Source of the DNA: Streptomyces echinatus
Lineage (GTDB): Bacteria; Actinomycetota; Actinomycetes; Streptomycetales; Streptomycetaceae
DNA length: 64,000 nucleotides
Assembly: GCF_014203595.1 (NCBI RefSeq)
Contig: NZ_JACHJK010000005.1
Location: 1 to 64,000 of the forward strand
Reading direction: 5' to 3'
Below are positions 1 through 8,553 of the stretch, in pieces (the first letter of the stretch is position 1; every line of letters begins with the position of its first letter). The notes below the pieces were generated by a model, which was not told the DNA's origin, searched no databases, and worked only from the letters and a program-made list of their open reading frames with translations. The translations under genes and the position numbers were made by a program.

Positions 1-93
1 ACGCCCGGTTACATTCCGAACCCGGAAGCTAAGCCTCACAGCGCCGATGGTACTGCAGGGGGGACCCTGTGGGAGAGTAGGACGCCGCCGAAC
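1..93 (+). rRNA. rrf: 5S ribosomal RNA, 3' part (5' end outside window)
   Basis: The first 93 bases match the 3' three quarters of an actinobacterial 5S rRNA as I remember it: the block ACATTCCGAACCCGGAAGCT, then GCGCCGATGGTACTGC, then GGGAGAGTAGGACGCCGCCG closing the outer helix. The 5' strand of the terminal helix lies before base 1, so the gene is truncated by the window. It is expected to be the last gene of a 16S-23S-5S operon lying upstream. A strong terminator follows within about 10 bases. Confidence 0.97.
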
Positions 94-103
94 AATCTTT
101 GGG

Positions 104-134
104 AAAACCCCCGCACCTCAGGTGCGGGGGTTTT
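104..134 (+). terminator. Rho-independent terminator of the rRNA operon
   Basis: An inverted repeat with arms AAAACCCCCGCACCT and AGGTGCGGGGGTTTT spans the site with a one-base loop, giving a GC-rich stem ending in a T run. It lies about 10 bases after 5S rRNA, as expected for the end of an rrn operon. The A-run/T-run symmetry means it could also stop transcription arriving from the minus-strand side. Confidence 0.95.
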
Positions 135-198
135 CTGCGTTCAGGGCCGATTCCGGGCCAGCAAGGCCCTTCCGAGGTCGGAAGAGCCCGTCACGGGG

Positions 199-747
199 TC
201 AGAAGGTGACGTCCGCGGTGTTCACGGTCCCGCCCCGCCGGCCGGGCGCTCCGTGCCGCTCCCAGTAGAGATTGGTGTGGGCGATCACCTGCTCCGGAGC
301 GGGAGCACCGTACTTGCCCAGGTCCTCCGTGGTGTGAGCGTCGGCGACCAGCGTCGCGTCGTACCCGCGGACGATGGCTCCGTGCAGGGTCGAGCGGATG
401 CACGCGTCCGTCTGCGCGCCCGCCACGATGAGCCGGCCCACCTTGTGCTCGGCCAGCACCGACTCCAGGTCGGTCTCCTCGAAGGAGTCGGTGTAGCTCT
501 TGTGGACCAGGGGCTCGCCGTCCCGTCGGACCAGATCCGGAACGTACTGCCAGCTCTCGGAGCCGTGTTCCAGCTCGTCGTCCGAGTGCTGCACCCACAC
601 CACCGGCACGTCCGCCGTCCGGGCCTTGTCGATCAGGGTGTTGATGTTCGCGATGACATCGTCGCGGTTGTGCGCTCCGTCCACGACGCCGTTCTGGACG
701 TCGATGACGAGGACGGCGGTGCGGGGGCGATCGGGAATCGTGGTCAT
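199..747 (-). CDS. Isochorismatase-family cysteine hydrolase
   Basis: This 182-residue protein is a member of the isochorismatase-like cysteine hydrolase superfamily, probably an amidase or nicotinamidase-like enzyme of unknown substrate. Seen: VLVIDVQNG near the N-terminus (catalytic Asp), VHKSYTD in the middle (catalytic Lys) and VAGAQTDACIRST (nucleophile Cys after the usual cis-peptide region), so the Asp-Lys-Cys triad is intact. I start it at the ATG at 747 (MTTIPDRP) instead of a GTG 30 bases upstream, because that ATG begins family-like sequence. It is a single gene facing the rRNA terminator and is divergent from the acetyltransferase. The substrate cannot be told from the sequence. 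Confidence 0.9.
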   Translation of the reverse strand: MTTIPDRPRTAVLVIDVQNGVVDGAHNRDDVIANINTLIDKARTADVPVVWVQHSDDELEHGSESWQYVPDLVRRDGEPLVHKSYTDSFEETDLESVLAEHKVGRLIVAGAQTDACIRSTLHGAIVRGYDATLVADAHTTEDLGKYGAPAPEQVIAHTNLYWERHGAPGRRGGTVNTADVTF

Positions 748-830
748 GGGGCACACCCTAGGACCCGGCACGGACACCAGCCGCCCGATTCTCGGATGAG
801 CGGGCTGCGTGACCTGGCTACCGTAGCTCC

Positions 831-1397
831 ATGAGCACCCCCATCAGTGACGCGTACGTCGTCCGAGCGATACGACCCGACGAGTGGGCCGCGGTGCGGC
901 AGTTGCGCCTCGACGCACTGCGCGACCCGGTGGCGCACCTCGCCTTCCTGGAGACGTACGAGGAGGCCGCGGCCAGGACGGACGCGTTCTGGCAGGACCG
1001 GGCGACCGGGTCGGGCGAGGGCTCCGCCGCGGCTCGGCAGATCATCGCCGAGACGCCGGACGGAACCTGGGCCGGCACGCTGACCGTGCTCGTCGAGGAA
1101 GCCGGCACCAAGGACTGGGCCGGCGACCCCGTCGACCGGCGCCAGGGGCACGTGGTCGGCGTCTTCGTGCGGCCCGAGCACCGGGGGAACGGCCTGATCG
1201 GGGCGCTGTTCGAGGCCGGCGTGCGGTGGGCGTGGGAGCAACGGGCCGAGCGGGTGCGGCTGTTCGTCCACCAGGAGAACGCGCGCGCCCAGGGGGCGTA
1301 CCGGAGGTTCGGGTTCGAGCCCAGTGGCCGTGTCGTGTCGTTCTCGAAGAACGAGGAGGAGACCGAGCTGGAGTTCGTCCTGGAGCGGCGGTCCTAG
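831..1397 (+). CDS. GNAT-family N-acetyltransferase
   Basis: The 188-residue protein has the GNAT acyl-CoA-binding core: GHVVGVFVRPEHRGNGLIGA corresponds to the beta4-alpha3 region with the (R/Q)xxGxG/A pyrophosphate loop, followed by LFVHQENARAQGAYRRFGF, the typical C-terminal strand and helix around the substrate site. It likely acetylates a small amine or protein N-terminus in the cytosol; the acceptor is unknown. Its stop codon overlaps the stop of the convergent VirD4-like gene by 4 bases (1394-1397), so there is no room for a terminator between them. Confidence 0.9.
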   Translation: MSTPISDAYVVRAIRPDEWAAVRQLRLDALRDPVAHLAFLETYEEAAARTDAFWQDRATGSGEGSAAARQIIAETPDGTWAGTLTVLVEEAGTKDWAGDPVDRRQGHVVGVFVRPEHRGNGLIGALFEAGVRWAWEQRAERVRLFVHQENARAQGAYRRFGFEPSGRVVSFSKNEEETELEFVLERRS

Positions 1398-2941
1398 ACC
1401 GGCAGCTCCTGGTGCGGCCAGCGGGAGCGGGCCTGTTCGCGGGAGCGGAGCAGGGCGAGCGTGGGCAGGCCCTGGCCCGTTCCGGTGGCGAGCAGGTCCG
1501 GCAGCTCGGGGAACGGCGCCACGGCCGCGATGTCGTCCAGGACCAGGGTGAGTGGTGGGTCGAGCCGACCGGAGGATGACCGTTCGGCCATGCGCCGGCC
1601 GCGCTCGACCACGCTGGAGACGAGGGCCGTCAGGAGGGGCATCGCGCCCGGATTGCTCCTGGGGTCCTCGATGGATTCACCGACCGCATAGAGGCTGCCC
1701 CCTTCGTGGACGAAGGAATCCAGGGCCAGCGCATCAGTTCGGTTCGGTGTGCAGGACTCGCGGACGTTGACCGTGAACAGCGCCGACAGCGCCCTGCTCG
1801 TGAGCTCCTGGGCGATGTCCCGGCGTTCCGGGTGCGCGGTGAGCGCGGCCTCCAGCTCGCCGGCGGCGCCGGGCGCGGCCTTGGGGTGCGTACGCAGGGT
1901 GCGGACGGCGTCCTGGATCTGGGTGCCCTGCGCCCAGCGGTGGACGTGGCGGATGGTGCGGTTCTCGAGGGCGGCGGCGTGGAGGTAGCTGCGCAGGAGG
2001 GTGACCGCCGTGTCCGCCACCGCCTGGTCGATCCTGGCGGTGGGCCGTACGGGGGCGAGCAGTGCCGTCGCCCGGTGCAGTGCCGTCTGTCTGTCCTCGC
2101 AGCCGGCGGTGGGGGACCAGTGGAGACGGGCCGGGGTGTCGCAGCGGTGGGTCGGGTCGTAGAGGAGGACGGGGCCCAGTTTGGCCTTGGCGTCCTTCGT
2201 CTCCGCCCACAGGTCCGGGTCCGACGTCACCACGAGCGTGGGGCCGGACGCGTCCCGGATGGCCTGGGCCGCGGTCGTCCGGCGGGCCGCGGGCGGCGCG
2301 TAGAGCACCGGGCCGTCGGCCCGGTCGGTTTCCCGGCCATGCGTTCGTTCCCCCTCGGGTGAGGGGGCGGGAGGGGGTACGTGCGCGATCGTTTCCGGCG
2401 CGAGCGCGGGCGCGGGCGCGGGCGCGGGCGGCTGCGGCTCGGAGCGGGGCGCCGGCACCTCGTGGCGGGGCTCCGGGGGTGTGTGCGGGTCCGCGGTGTC
2501 GCCGGAGGCCCGCCGAGCCTCGTAGGGGGGCGCCGTGGGTGCGTGCTGCCCCGCGGTGCCGGTGGCGGACCGGCGGGTCCTGCCCGCGCGCCAGCGGGCC
2601 ACCGTGCCCATGGCGAACACGGTGAGGACGAGGAGGAGCATCAGCTGGCCGATGAGCAGGCCCCAGAACAGGCCCCAGCCGGAGAGCTGAGCCGGTGGGG
2701 TGTCCGGCCAGGCGCCGGTGATGTCGTGCGGCCGGCCGATGAGATGGCGCATGGCCAGGGGGGTGCGGGTGAAGGAGACGCCGTCGGGCCAGGCGCCCTG
2801 GGCGAACCAGGCGGCGAGGCCCGTGGCGGTCCACACCAGGACGGTCATGCCGAGGAGGAACGCGAGGCTGCCGATCAGCAGGCCGTCGGGGATGCCGCCC
2901 CGGCTCTCCCGGCGGCTGTCACGGCGATCGTCCGGTCTCAC
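1394..2941 (-). CDS. VirD4/TraG-like membrane protein with degenerate P-loop
   Basis: Last gene of a six-gene secretion-like operon (515 aa). Two N-terminal membrane segments (about residues 20-45 and 90-112) and a Pro/Ala-rich linker precede a domain that follows the TraG/VirD4 coupling-protein pattern: LVVTSDPDLWAETKDAKAKL, VLLYDPTHRCDTPARLHWSP, a Walker B-like LTLVLDDIAAV and a final GTGQGLPTLALLRSREQARS. The expected Walker A is replaced by APPAARRTT, which has neither the Gly-Lys pair nor the loop length, so ATP hydrolysis looks lost. The protein also stops soon after the last motif, without the usual C-terminal hundred residues. It starts 12 bases after the VirB4-like gene. I infer a structural coupling or receptor role. 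Confidence 0.75.
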   Translation of the reverse strand: MRPDDRRDSRRESRGGIPDGLLIGSLAFLLGMTVLVWTATGLAAWFAQGAWPDGVSFTRTPLAMRHLIGRPHDITGAWPDTPPAQLSGWGLFWGLLIGQLMLLLVLTVFAMGTVARWRAGRTRRSATGTAGQHAPTAPPYEARRASGDTADPHTPPEPRHEVPAPRSEPQPPAPAPAPALAPETIAHVPPPAPSPEGERTHGRETDRADGPVLYAPPAARRTTAAQAIRDASGPTLVVTSDPDLWAETKDAKAKLGPVLLYDPTHRCDTPARLHWSPTAGCEDRQTALHRATALLAPVRPTARIDQAVADTAVTLLRSYLHAAALENRTIRHVHRWAQGTQIQDAVRTLRTHPKAAPGAAGELEAALTAHPERRDIAQELTSRALSALFTVNVRESCTPNRTDALALDSFVHEGGSLYAVGESIEDPRSNPGAMPLLTALVSSVVERGRRMAERSSSGRLDPPLTLVLDDIAAVAPFPELPDLLATGTGQGLPTLALLRSREQARSRWPHQELPV

Positions 2942-2953
2942 CCTGCGCTCCCC

Positions 2954-4366
2954 TTACGCCACCGTCGACTCGGAGTCGCCCAGGTGCTGTTCCACGAAGG
3001 CCGCGGCCCGCTGCTCGGCCTCCAGCTCGGCCGCGTGCAGGGCGTCGTCGGCCGTCAGGTCGCTGGAGGACTCGGTCATCGCGCGGTCGGTGAAGACCAG
3101 TGGCCGTTCCGTCTCCGTGATCAGGTGTTTGACCACCTGGACGTTGCCGTTGACGTCCCAGACGGCGATGCCGGGGGTGAGGGTGGGGATGATCTCCACG
3201 GCCCACCTGGGCAGGCCGAGCACCCGGCCCGTCGCTCTGGCCTCGTCCGCCTTCTGGGCGTAGATCGTCCTGGTCGACGCCATCTTCAGGATCGCCGCCG
3301 CCTCCTTCGCCGCGGCCCCGTCGACCACGTCGGACAGGTGGTGGACGACCGCCACGAAGGACAGGCCCAGCCGGCGCCCGAACTTCAGCAGCCGCTGGAA
3401 CAGCTGGGCGACGAAGGGGCTGTTGATGATGTGCCAGGCCTCCTCGACCAGGAAGATGCGCTTCTTCCGGTCGGGGCGGATCCAGGTGTGCTCCAGCCAC
3501 ACGCCGACGATCGCCATGAGGATGGGCATGGCGATGGAGTTGCGGTCGATGTGGGACAGGTCGAAGACGATGAGGGGCGCGTCGAGGTCGATGCCGACCG
3601 TGGTCGGGCCGTCGAACATGCCGCGCAGGTCACCGTCGACGAGCCGGTCGAGCACCAGGGCGACGTCCAGGCCCCAGGCCCGTACGTCGTCTATGGCGAC
3701 GTTCATCGCCTCGGCCGACTCCGGTTCGGGGTGCCGTAGTTGCTCGACGATGTCGGTCAGGACGGGCTGGCGGTCGACGATGGTCTCGTTGACGTACGAG
3801 TGCGCGACCTTCAGGGCGAAGCCGGAGCGTTCGTCCAGGCCGTGGCCCATCGCGACCTCGATGATGGTCCGCAGCAGCGCGAGCTGGCCGGTGGTGGTGA
3901 TCGCCGGATCCAGGGGGTTGAGCCGGATCCCGTGGTCCAGGGCGGCCGTCGGGTCCAGCCGGATGGGAGTTATCCCCAGCTCCTGCGCGATGAGGTTCCA
4001 CTCGCCGACGCCGTCCTCGCCCTGCGCGTCCAGGACGACGACCTGGCGGTCCCTGAACCGCAGCTGGCGCAGGACGTACGTCTTCTCCAGCGCCGACTTG
4101 CCGTTGCCGGACTCGCCGAGGACCAGCCAGTGGGGGGCCGGGAGCTGCTGGCCGTAGAGCTGGAAGGGGTCGTAGATGTAGCCCTTTCCGGAGTACACCT
4201 CGCGGCCGATGATGACGCCGGAGTCACCGAGGCCGGGCGCGGCCGTGGGCAGGTAGACGGCCTGGGCCTGGCCCGTGGAGGTGCGCACCGGCAGCCGGGT
4301 CGTCTCGACCTTCCCGAAGAGGAAGGAGGTGAAGGCCTCGGTGAGGACGGACAGCGGATCCCGCAT
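2954..4366 (-). CDS. VirB4-like secretion ATPase
   Basis: This 470-residue ATPase of the VirB4/TraC/HerA class is the likely motor of the secretion-like operon. Seen: Walker A LVLGESGNGKSALEK (P-loop residues 84-91), a long middle segment containing AMGHGLDERSGFALK, and Walker B RIFLVEEAWHII with the second acidic residue typical of VirB4. The C-terminal part VLGLPRWAVEIIPTLTPGIAVWDVNG matches the last ATPase strand. The ATG at 4366 is chosen because sequence upstream in this frame is only a shadow of the preceding gene; it lies 14 bases after that gene's stop. No transmembrane segment is evident, so it should be a peripheral cytosolic ATPase docked to the membrane complex. Confidence 0.88.
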   Translation of the reverse strand: MRDPLSVLTEAFTSFLFGKVETTRLPVRTSTGQAQAVYLPTAAPGLGDSGVIIGREVYSGKGYIYDPFQLYGQQLPAPHWLVLGESGNGKSALEKTYVLRQLRFRDRQVVVLDAQGEDGVGEWNLIAQELGITPIRLDPTAALDHGIRLNPLDPAITTTGQLALLRTIIEVAMGHGLDERSGFALKVAHSYVNETIVDRQPVLTDIVEQLRHPEPESAEAMNVAIDDVRAWGLDVALVLDRLVDGDLRGMFDGPTTVGIDLDAPLIVFDLSHIDRNSIAMPILMAIVGVWLEHTWIRPDRKKRIFLVEEAWHIINSPFVAQLFQRLLKFGRRLGLSFVAVVHHLSDVVDGAAAKEAAAILKMASTRTIYAQKADEARATGRVLGLPRWAVEIIPTLTPGIAVWDVNGNVQVVKHLITETERPLVFTDRAMTESSSDLTADDALHAAELEAEQRAAAFVEQHLGDSESTVA

Positions 4367-4380
4367 CGGTGAATCAGCCC

Positions 4381-5937
4381 CTACCTTCGGATGCCGGTGG
4401 CGAAGGGAAGTGTGTTCACGAAGGCGCGGTGGTGCTCTCGGTCGCACCACTCCAGCTTGAGGTACGACTTGCCGGCGGAGGCTCTTATCGTGCGCTTGTC
4501 GCGGGCCAGGGCCTCCGGGGAGCGGGAGGAGACGGTGATGTAGCCGACGAGGTTGACGCCCGCCGCGCCGCTGGCGAGGTCCTCGCCCCGCTGGTCGAGG
4601 CGGTTGTGGGCGGCGATGTCGCGGGGGTCGACGGTGCGGTTCATCTTGGCGGCGCGGGACGCCTCGGCCTCGTCGTTGGTCTTCTCGGTCAGCATCCGCT
4701 CGATGGCGACCTCGGTGGGTTCGAGGTCCATCGTGACCGCGACCGTGCGGATGACGTCGGGGGTGTGGACGAGGAGCGGGGCGAGGAAGTTCACGCCGAC
4801 CGGGGTCATGGGCCATTCCTTCACCCAGGCCGTGGAGTGGCACCAGGGCGCGCGGGTGCGGGACTCCCGGGTCTTGGCCTGGAGGTAGGTGGGCTCCATG
4901 GCGTCCAGCTCGGCCGGCCAGGCGTTGCGCTGGGTCATTGCCTGGATGTGGTCGATGGGGTGGTCCGGGTCGTACATGGAGTGGATGAGGGAGGCCAGCC
5001 GCCCTTGGCCGAGCGGCTGCCGGACCCGGATGTCGGCCTCCTGGAGCCGCGAGCAGATGTCGGTCAGCTCACGGGCCATGACGACGGCGAGCCCGGCGTC
5101 CCGGTCGGCCTTGGCGCCGTGGGCGCGGGCGGCGCGGGCCATGGCGTGTGCCTCGGCGGCCAGTTCGCGGTTGTAGTGCATGCAGGCGACGAGATAGGCG
5201 CGGTGCTGCTCGCTGCTGGTGGACACCATGGACTGCAGCTGGTCGTAGGACTGCTGGAGCCAGTCCAGGGAGCGGTCGTTGCCGCGCAGGGCGACGTCCT
5301 TGGCGTGCGCGTCCGGGTCGGCGGGCAGGGTCCTGGCGAGCATCTGCAGCCGGGTGACGAAGCCGTCCCCGTTGGCGACGTGCTTGAGCAGGGTGCCGAA
5401 GCGGTCGACCAGGGCCTCCTGGTCCTCGGAGTCGCGCAGGCCGACGCCGGGGCCCTCGATCTCGATGGCGGCCGTGACCGTCTTGCGGTCGGCGTGCAGG
5501 AGTACGGCGATCTCGTCCGGTCCGAAGGGCGCGGCGAGCCAGGTGATCCGGCCGATGCCGGGCGGTGGCCCGACCTCGATCTCCCGCCCGTCGAGCCGGG
5601 TGCCGGCCTCCGCGGCGCCGGACCGGTAGACGGAGCCGGTTTTGAGGGTCCGCTTGTAGCTGCGGTTGATCTCGAACCACTTGTAGAAGGTGCGGCGCTT
5701 GTACGGCACGTAGACGGCCATGAGCGCGAGCAGCGGGAAGCCCGTCAGCAGCACGATCCGCAGGGACAGGACCGGTACGAGCAGGCCGCACATCATGCCG
5801 AGGAACGCGCCGGCGATGATCAGCGCGATCTCGCCGGATTCGCGGTTCCGGCCGACGATCGCGTTCGGCCGGGCGCGGCCGATGAGATACGTACGGCGGG
5901 GCGTGACCGGATGGGACAGGTGGGACTCGGTCGTCAA
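4381..5937 (-). CDS. SCO6880-family membrane protein (VirB3/PrgI-like region plus large cytosolic domain)
   Basis: The 518-residue protein resembles the actinobacterial SCO6880 family that accompanies VirB4-like ATPases. An N-terminal arm with YLIGRARPNAIVGR is followed by two close membrane helices (about residues 32-80, IALIIAGAFLGMMCGLLVPV, then a second) and the basic stretch YKRRTFYKWFEINRSYKR. The remaining 430 residues are soluble and contain RDSEDQEALVDRFGTLLKHV and long helical segments; no P-loop is visible. It overlaps the upstream VirB6-like gene by four bases (ATGA), indicating translational coupling. By family knowledge it is a structural partner of the ATPase; its biochemical role is unknown. 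Confidence 0.82.
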   Translation of the reverse strand: MTTESHLSHPVTPRRTYLIGRARPNAIVGRNRESGEIALIIAGAFLGMMCGLLVPVLSLRIVLLTGFPLLALMAVYVPYKRRTFYKWFEINRSYKRTLKTGSVYRSGAAEAGTRLDGREIEVGPPPGIGRITWLAAPFGPDEIAVLLHADRKTVTAAIEIEGPGVGLRDSEDQEALVDRFGTLLKHVANGDGFVTRLQMLARTLPADPDAHAKDVALRGNDRSLDWLQQSYDQLQSMVSTSSEQHRAYLVACMHYNRELAAEAHAMARAARAHGAKADRDAGLAVVMARELTDICSRLQEADIRVRQPLGQGRLASLIHSMYDPDHPIDHIQAMTQRNAWPAELDAMEPTYLQAKTRESRTRAPWCHSTAWVKEWPMTPVGVNFLAPLLVHTPDVIRTVAVTMDLEPTEVAIERMLTEKTNDEAEASRAAKMNRTVDPRDIAAHNRLDQRGEDLASGAAGVNLVGYITVSSRSPEALARDKRTIRASAGKSYLKLEWCDREHHRAFVNTLPFATGIRR

Positions 5938-7253
5938 CGCCCTTCACCTCCCGAGCGGTTGTTGCGGGCGTTGCTGGCGTGCGGGGTGTTGACCGGGCTG
6001 GACGCGCGGGGCGCGGGCGTGGCGGAGGGGACGGCTCCGCCGGTGCCACCGGTGGGGGTACGGCTGCTGTGGGCGGCGACGCCGCCGGTGACGGGGTTGG
6101 CCGGGCGGGGGGTGCTGCCGCCTTGGCCGCCTCCGTTGCTGTCGGCGCGGGTGCTGTGGGTCTTGATGCCCTGGGCGACGAGGCTGGCGGGGGAGCTGAT
6201 GACGGCGGCGGCCTTGCCCTCGGCGCCCTGCATGATGCGGTTGTTGCGGCCGCTGGCGATCTCGTCGCCGAAGCCGGGGACGAAGCGGTAGATCATCGCG
6301 CTGGCGAAGATGGCCAGCAGGATGATGGCGAGGCCGGAGACGACGGCGGAGAAGGCGTCGGGGCCGTTGCCGCCGGAGAGCGCGCCGGCGAGGCCGAGGA
6401 CGATGACGATGACGGGCTTGACCAGGATGACGGCGATCATGATGCCGGCCCAGCGGCGTACGTGGCCCCACAGGTTCTTGTCGACGAGGCCGGCGTAGAC
6501 GACGGTGCCGAGGAGGGCGCCGACGTAGAGGAGCGCGGCCCTGATGACGAGCTCCAGCCACAGGACGCCGGCGGCGAGGATGCTGACCAGGGAGACGACG
6601 ATCAGCATGATGGGGCCGCCGCCGATGTCGGTGCCCTTGTTCAGGGCGCCGGAGAAGGTGCCGAAGAAGGTGTCGGCCTGGTCGCCGGTGGCCTTCGCGA
6701 GGACGTCCGTCACTCCGTCCGTCGCCGATACGACGGTGTAGAGGATGAGCGGGGTGAAGGCGGAGGCGAGCACGGTGAGCCAGAGGAAGCCGACGGCTTC
6801 GGAGATGGCGGTGGTCAGCGGCACGCCCCGCACGGCCCGCTTGGCGACGGCGAGCAGCCACAGCAGGAGGGTCAGGATGGTGGACGCGGCGAAGACGATC
6901 GCGTACTGCTTCAAAAACGCCTGATTGGTGAAGTCGACACTGGCGGTCTCCTTCACGGCGTCACTGAGCTTGCCCACGGTCCACGAAGCGGCGTCCGCAC
7001 ATCCCTTGGCAAGCGAGGAGAGGGGATCGAGGGTGTCGGTGAGGGGGGCGTTGGGCGAGCCGGTGGAGCCCTTGGAGCCGTTGTCCTTCTCGCAGAATTC
7101 CTTGGCGGCATCGCGGATCAGTGCACAGGGGTCGCTGCTCTTCGAGGGAGTAGGAGTGGGCGCCGCAAAAGCGTGGGCCGCCAGCAGGAACGGGAGCGTC
7201 TGCGCGGCTCCCAGAACAGCCGTGATCCTGAGGACGCGGTGGTTAGCGCGCAT
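5934..7253 (-). CDS. VirB6/TrbL-like polytopic membrane protein
   Basis: The 439-residue protein starts with a signal-like segment ending in AHAFAAPTPTP. A Cys-containing external stretch follows (SSDPCALIRDAAKEFCEKD), then about six membrane helices between residues 115 and 325, and a Gly/Ser/Pro/Asn-rich tail rich in NNRS and GGGQGG motifs. This architecture fits the VirB6/TrbL channel component of type IV secretion machines. Its start overlaps the end of the preceding gene by 11 bases and its end overlaps the SCO6880-family gene by 4. The disordered tail of about 100 residues probably projects into the cytosol. Confidence 0.8.
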   Translation of the reverse strand: MRANHRVLRITAVLGAAQTLPFLLAAHAFAAPTPTPSKSSDPCALIRDAAKEFCEKDNGSKGSTGSPNAPLTDTLDPLSSLAKGCADAASWTVGKLSDAVKETASVDFTNQAFLKQYAIVFAASTILTLLLWLLAVAKRAVRGVPLTTAISEAVGFLWLTVLASAFTPLILYTVVSATDGVTDVLAKATGDQADTFFGTFSGALNKGTDIGGGPIMLIVVSLVSILAAGVLWLELVIRAALLYVGALLGTVVYAGLVDKNLWGHVRRWAGIMIAVILVKPVIVIVLGLAGALSGGNGPDAFSAVVSGLAIILLAIFASAMIYRFVPGFGDEIASGRNNRIMQGAEGKAAAVISSPASLVAQGIKTHSTRADSNGGGQGGSTPRPANPVTGGVAAHSSRTPTGGTGGAVPSATPAPRASSPVNTPHASNARNNRSGGEGR

Positions 7254-8073
7254 ACGTGAACCCTCCGTACCCCTCGACAGCCTTCGTCATGTCGTCAGCG
7301 GTGGATGCCGTCTGATCACGGCCTACGGGGACCGGACCGTCCTTCTGCTGGAAGTCGGTGATCTTCCAGTCGCCGTCGACCCACTGCAGCTTGTACGTGG
7401 TGGTGTACCAGCTCTCGGTCACCGGATTCTTGGAGGCTTCGCCAGAGAGGCCGAACAGCGAGGTGTACCAGACCTCGACCGTTGTGCCGTCCGCGCCCGC
7501 GGAGGTGACTTTGGTGCCGACGGGGATGACCCGGGAGACGAAGGTCTGGCCGTTCGGGGCTGTGCCGCCTTTGGCCAAGCCGATGTTGGCGAGGAACTTC
7601 TCGTTGGAGTAGGCACTGTCCATGGCCGACTGCTTGGCGGCGGCCGCATCCGGGGTGTAGACCGTGTTCACGATCTGGTGCCGCCACGCGGTGTTGAACA
7701 TGTCCGCCGACCCCAGTGCCACCGCGTAGTTTGCCGCTGCGCTCTGGGCTCCCTGGGGTGTGTGGGCGAAGCCTGTGGGGATGTTGGCGGACTTTGTTTC
7801 CACCGGCTTGGTCCCGCTTGCCGCGGTGGTCGAGGTCCTCGGCTGGTCGTTCTTCGGCGACGCCTCGTCCGCGGACGAACCGCCCCCCCGGTTGGCGAAG
7901 GCGATGGCGGCGATGAGGAGGACGACCACGCCGACGACCGTCACCAGGCTTCTGGAGGAGGAGCGGTGGGGGCGGCGGGGGGCGCCGCCGTAGGGGTCGG
8001 TCTCCGGGAGGCGGGTCCGGGTGTGGCCCGTCTCCGCGTAGTCGCTGTAGCCCTGCTCGTCTCCGGGACTCAT
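7243..8073 (-). CDS. VirB8/TcpC-like bitopic membrane protein
   Basis: A 276-residue protein with a cytoplasmic arm rich in Thr, Arg and Pro, one membrane helix (SLVTVVGVVVLLIAAIAFAN, about residues 63-82), a low-complexity spacer, and a C-terminal domain (about residues 125-270). That domain contains AAANYAVALGSADMFNTAWR and TTTYKLQWVDGDWKITDFQQ. The TYKLxWxDGDWKI pattern is typical of NTF2-like periplasmic domains of VirB8/TcpC conjugation proteins. I start it at the ATG at 8073 (MSPGDEQG); the longer frame upstream has no family support. It overlaps the next gene by 11 bases, consistent with one operon. Confidence 0.78.
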   Translation of the reverse strand: MSPGDEQGYSDYAETGHTRTRLPETDPYGGAPRRPHRSSSRSLVTVVGVVVLLIAAIAFANRGGGSSADEASPKNDQPRTSTTAASGTKPVETKSANIPTGFAHTPQGAQSAAANYAVALGSADMFNTAWRHQIVNTVYTPDAAAAKQSAMDSAYSNEKFLANIGLAKGGTAPNGQTFVSRVIPVGTKVTSAGADGTTVEVWYTSLFGLSGEASKNPVTESWYTTTYKLQWVDGDWKITDFQQKDGPVPVGRDQTASTADDMTKAVEGYGGFTYAR

Positions 8074-8244
8074 GCCGCGTACGCCCCCTCCACCTCGTAG
8101 ACATACGACGGTAGCCGTGCTGGTTCCCGCGCGGGCGCGGTGTGGTGACTCGACATCAGGGAAACGCAACCTCAGCCGGTGGGCACGACGGGTGGGTGGG
8201 GTGGAGGGGACAGCCGCGGCCGGGCGTGCCCGGAAGCGGTGGGG

Positions 8245-8553
8245 CTACACCGCCATGCCGTACACGATCGTGAACAGTGTGCCGAGGGAGCCGATGATGA
8301 AGACCCCGGTGAGGCCGGCGATGATCAGGCCCTTGCCCTGTTCCGCGCTGAAGGTGTCCCGGAGGGCCGTGGCGCCGATGCGCTGCTTCGCCGCGCCCCA
8401 TACCGCGATGCCGAGGCAGAGGAGGATGGCGACGGCCATGACCACCTCGATCATCACCTTGGCCTCGTTGCCCAGGCTGCCGAAGGGGCCCCAGTCCGGA
8501 GCGATCCCGCCGATGATGGTGTTGATGTCTCCCTTGTCGGCCGCAAAGAGCAT
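8245..8553 (-). CDS. VirB2-like small two-helix membrane protein
   Basis: First gene of the secretion-like operon, 102 residues. Two hydrophobic helices are visible (VMIEVVMAVAILLCLGIAVW and GLIIAGLTGVFIIGSLGTLF) separated by a short basic loop (KQRIGATALRD). That hairpin is the topology of VirB2/TrbC pilins, but no signal peptide is seen, so it could instead be a small structural membrane protein. The ATG at 8553 (MLFAADKG) is preceded by an AGGGGCGG ribosome-binding-like run. A gap of 171 bases separates it from the next gene, the widest inside the operon. Confidence 0.75.
   Translation of the reverse strand: MLFAADKGDINTIIGGIAPDWGPFGSLGNEAKVMIEVVMAVAILLCLGIAVWGAAKQRIGATALRDTFSAEQGKGLIIAGLTGVFIIGSLGTLFTIVYGMAV

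Noticed and set aside
5979..7259. Long plus-strand open frame rich in Gly and Asp opposite the VirB6-like gene
   Set aside because: It is a GC-bias shadow: composition is low-complexity Gly/Ala/Asp/Val and the minus-strand frame has recognisable membrane helices and overlaps its neighbours correctly.
1394..8553. Integrative conjugative element
   Set aside because: No integrase, relaxase, replication gene or attachment repeat is present, and the 5S rRNA end beside it is intact.
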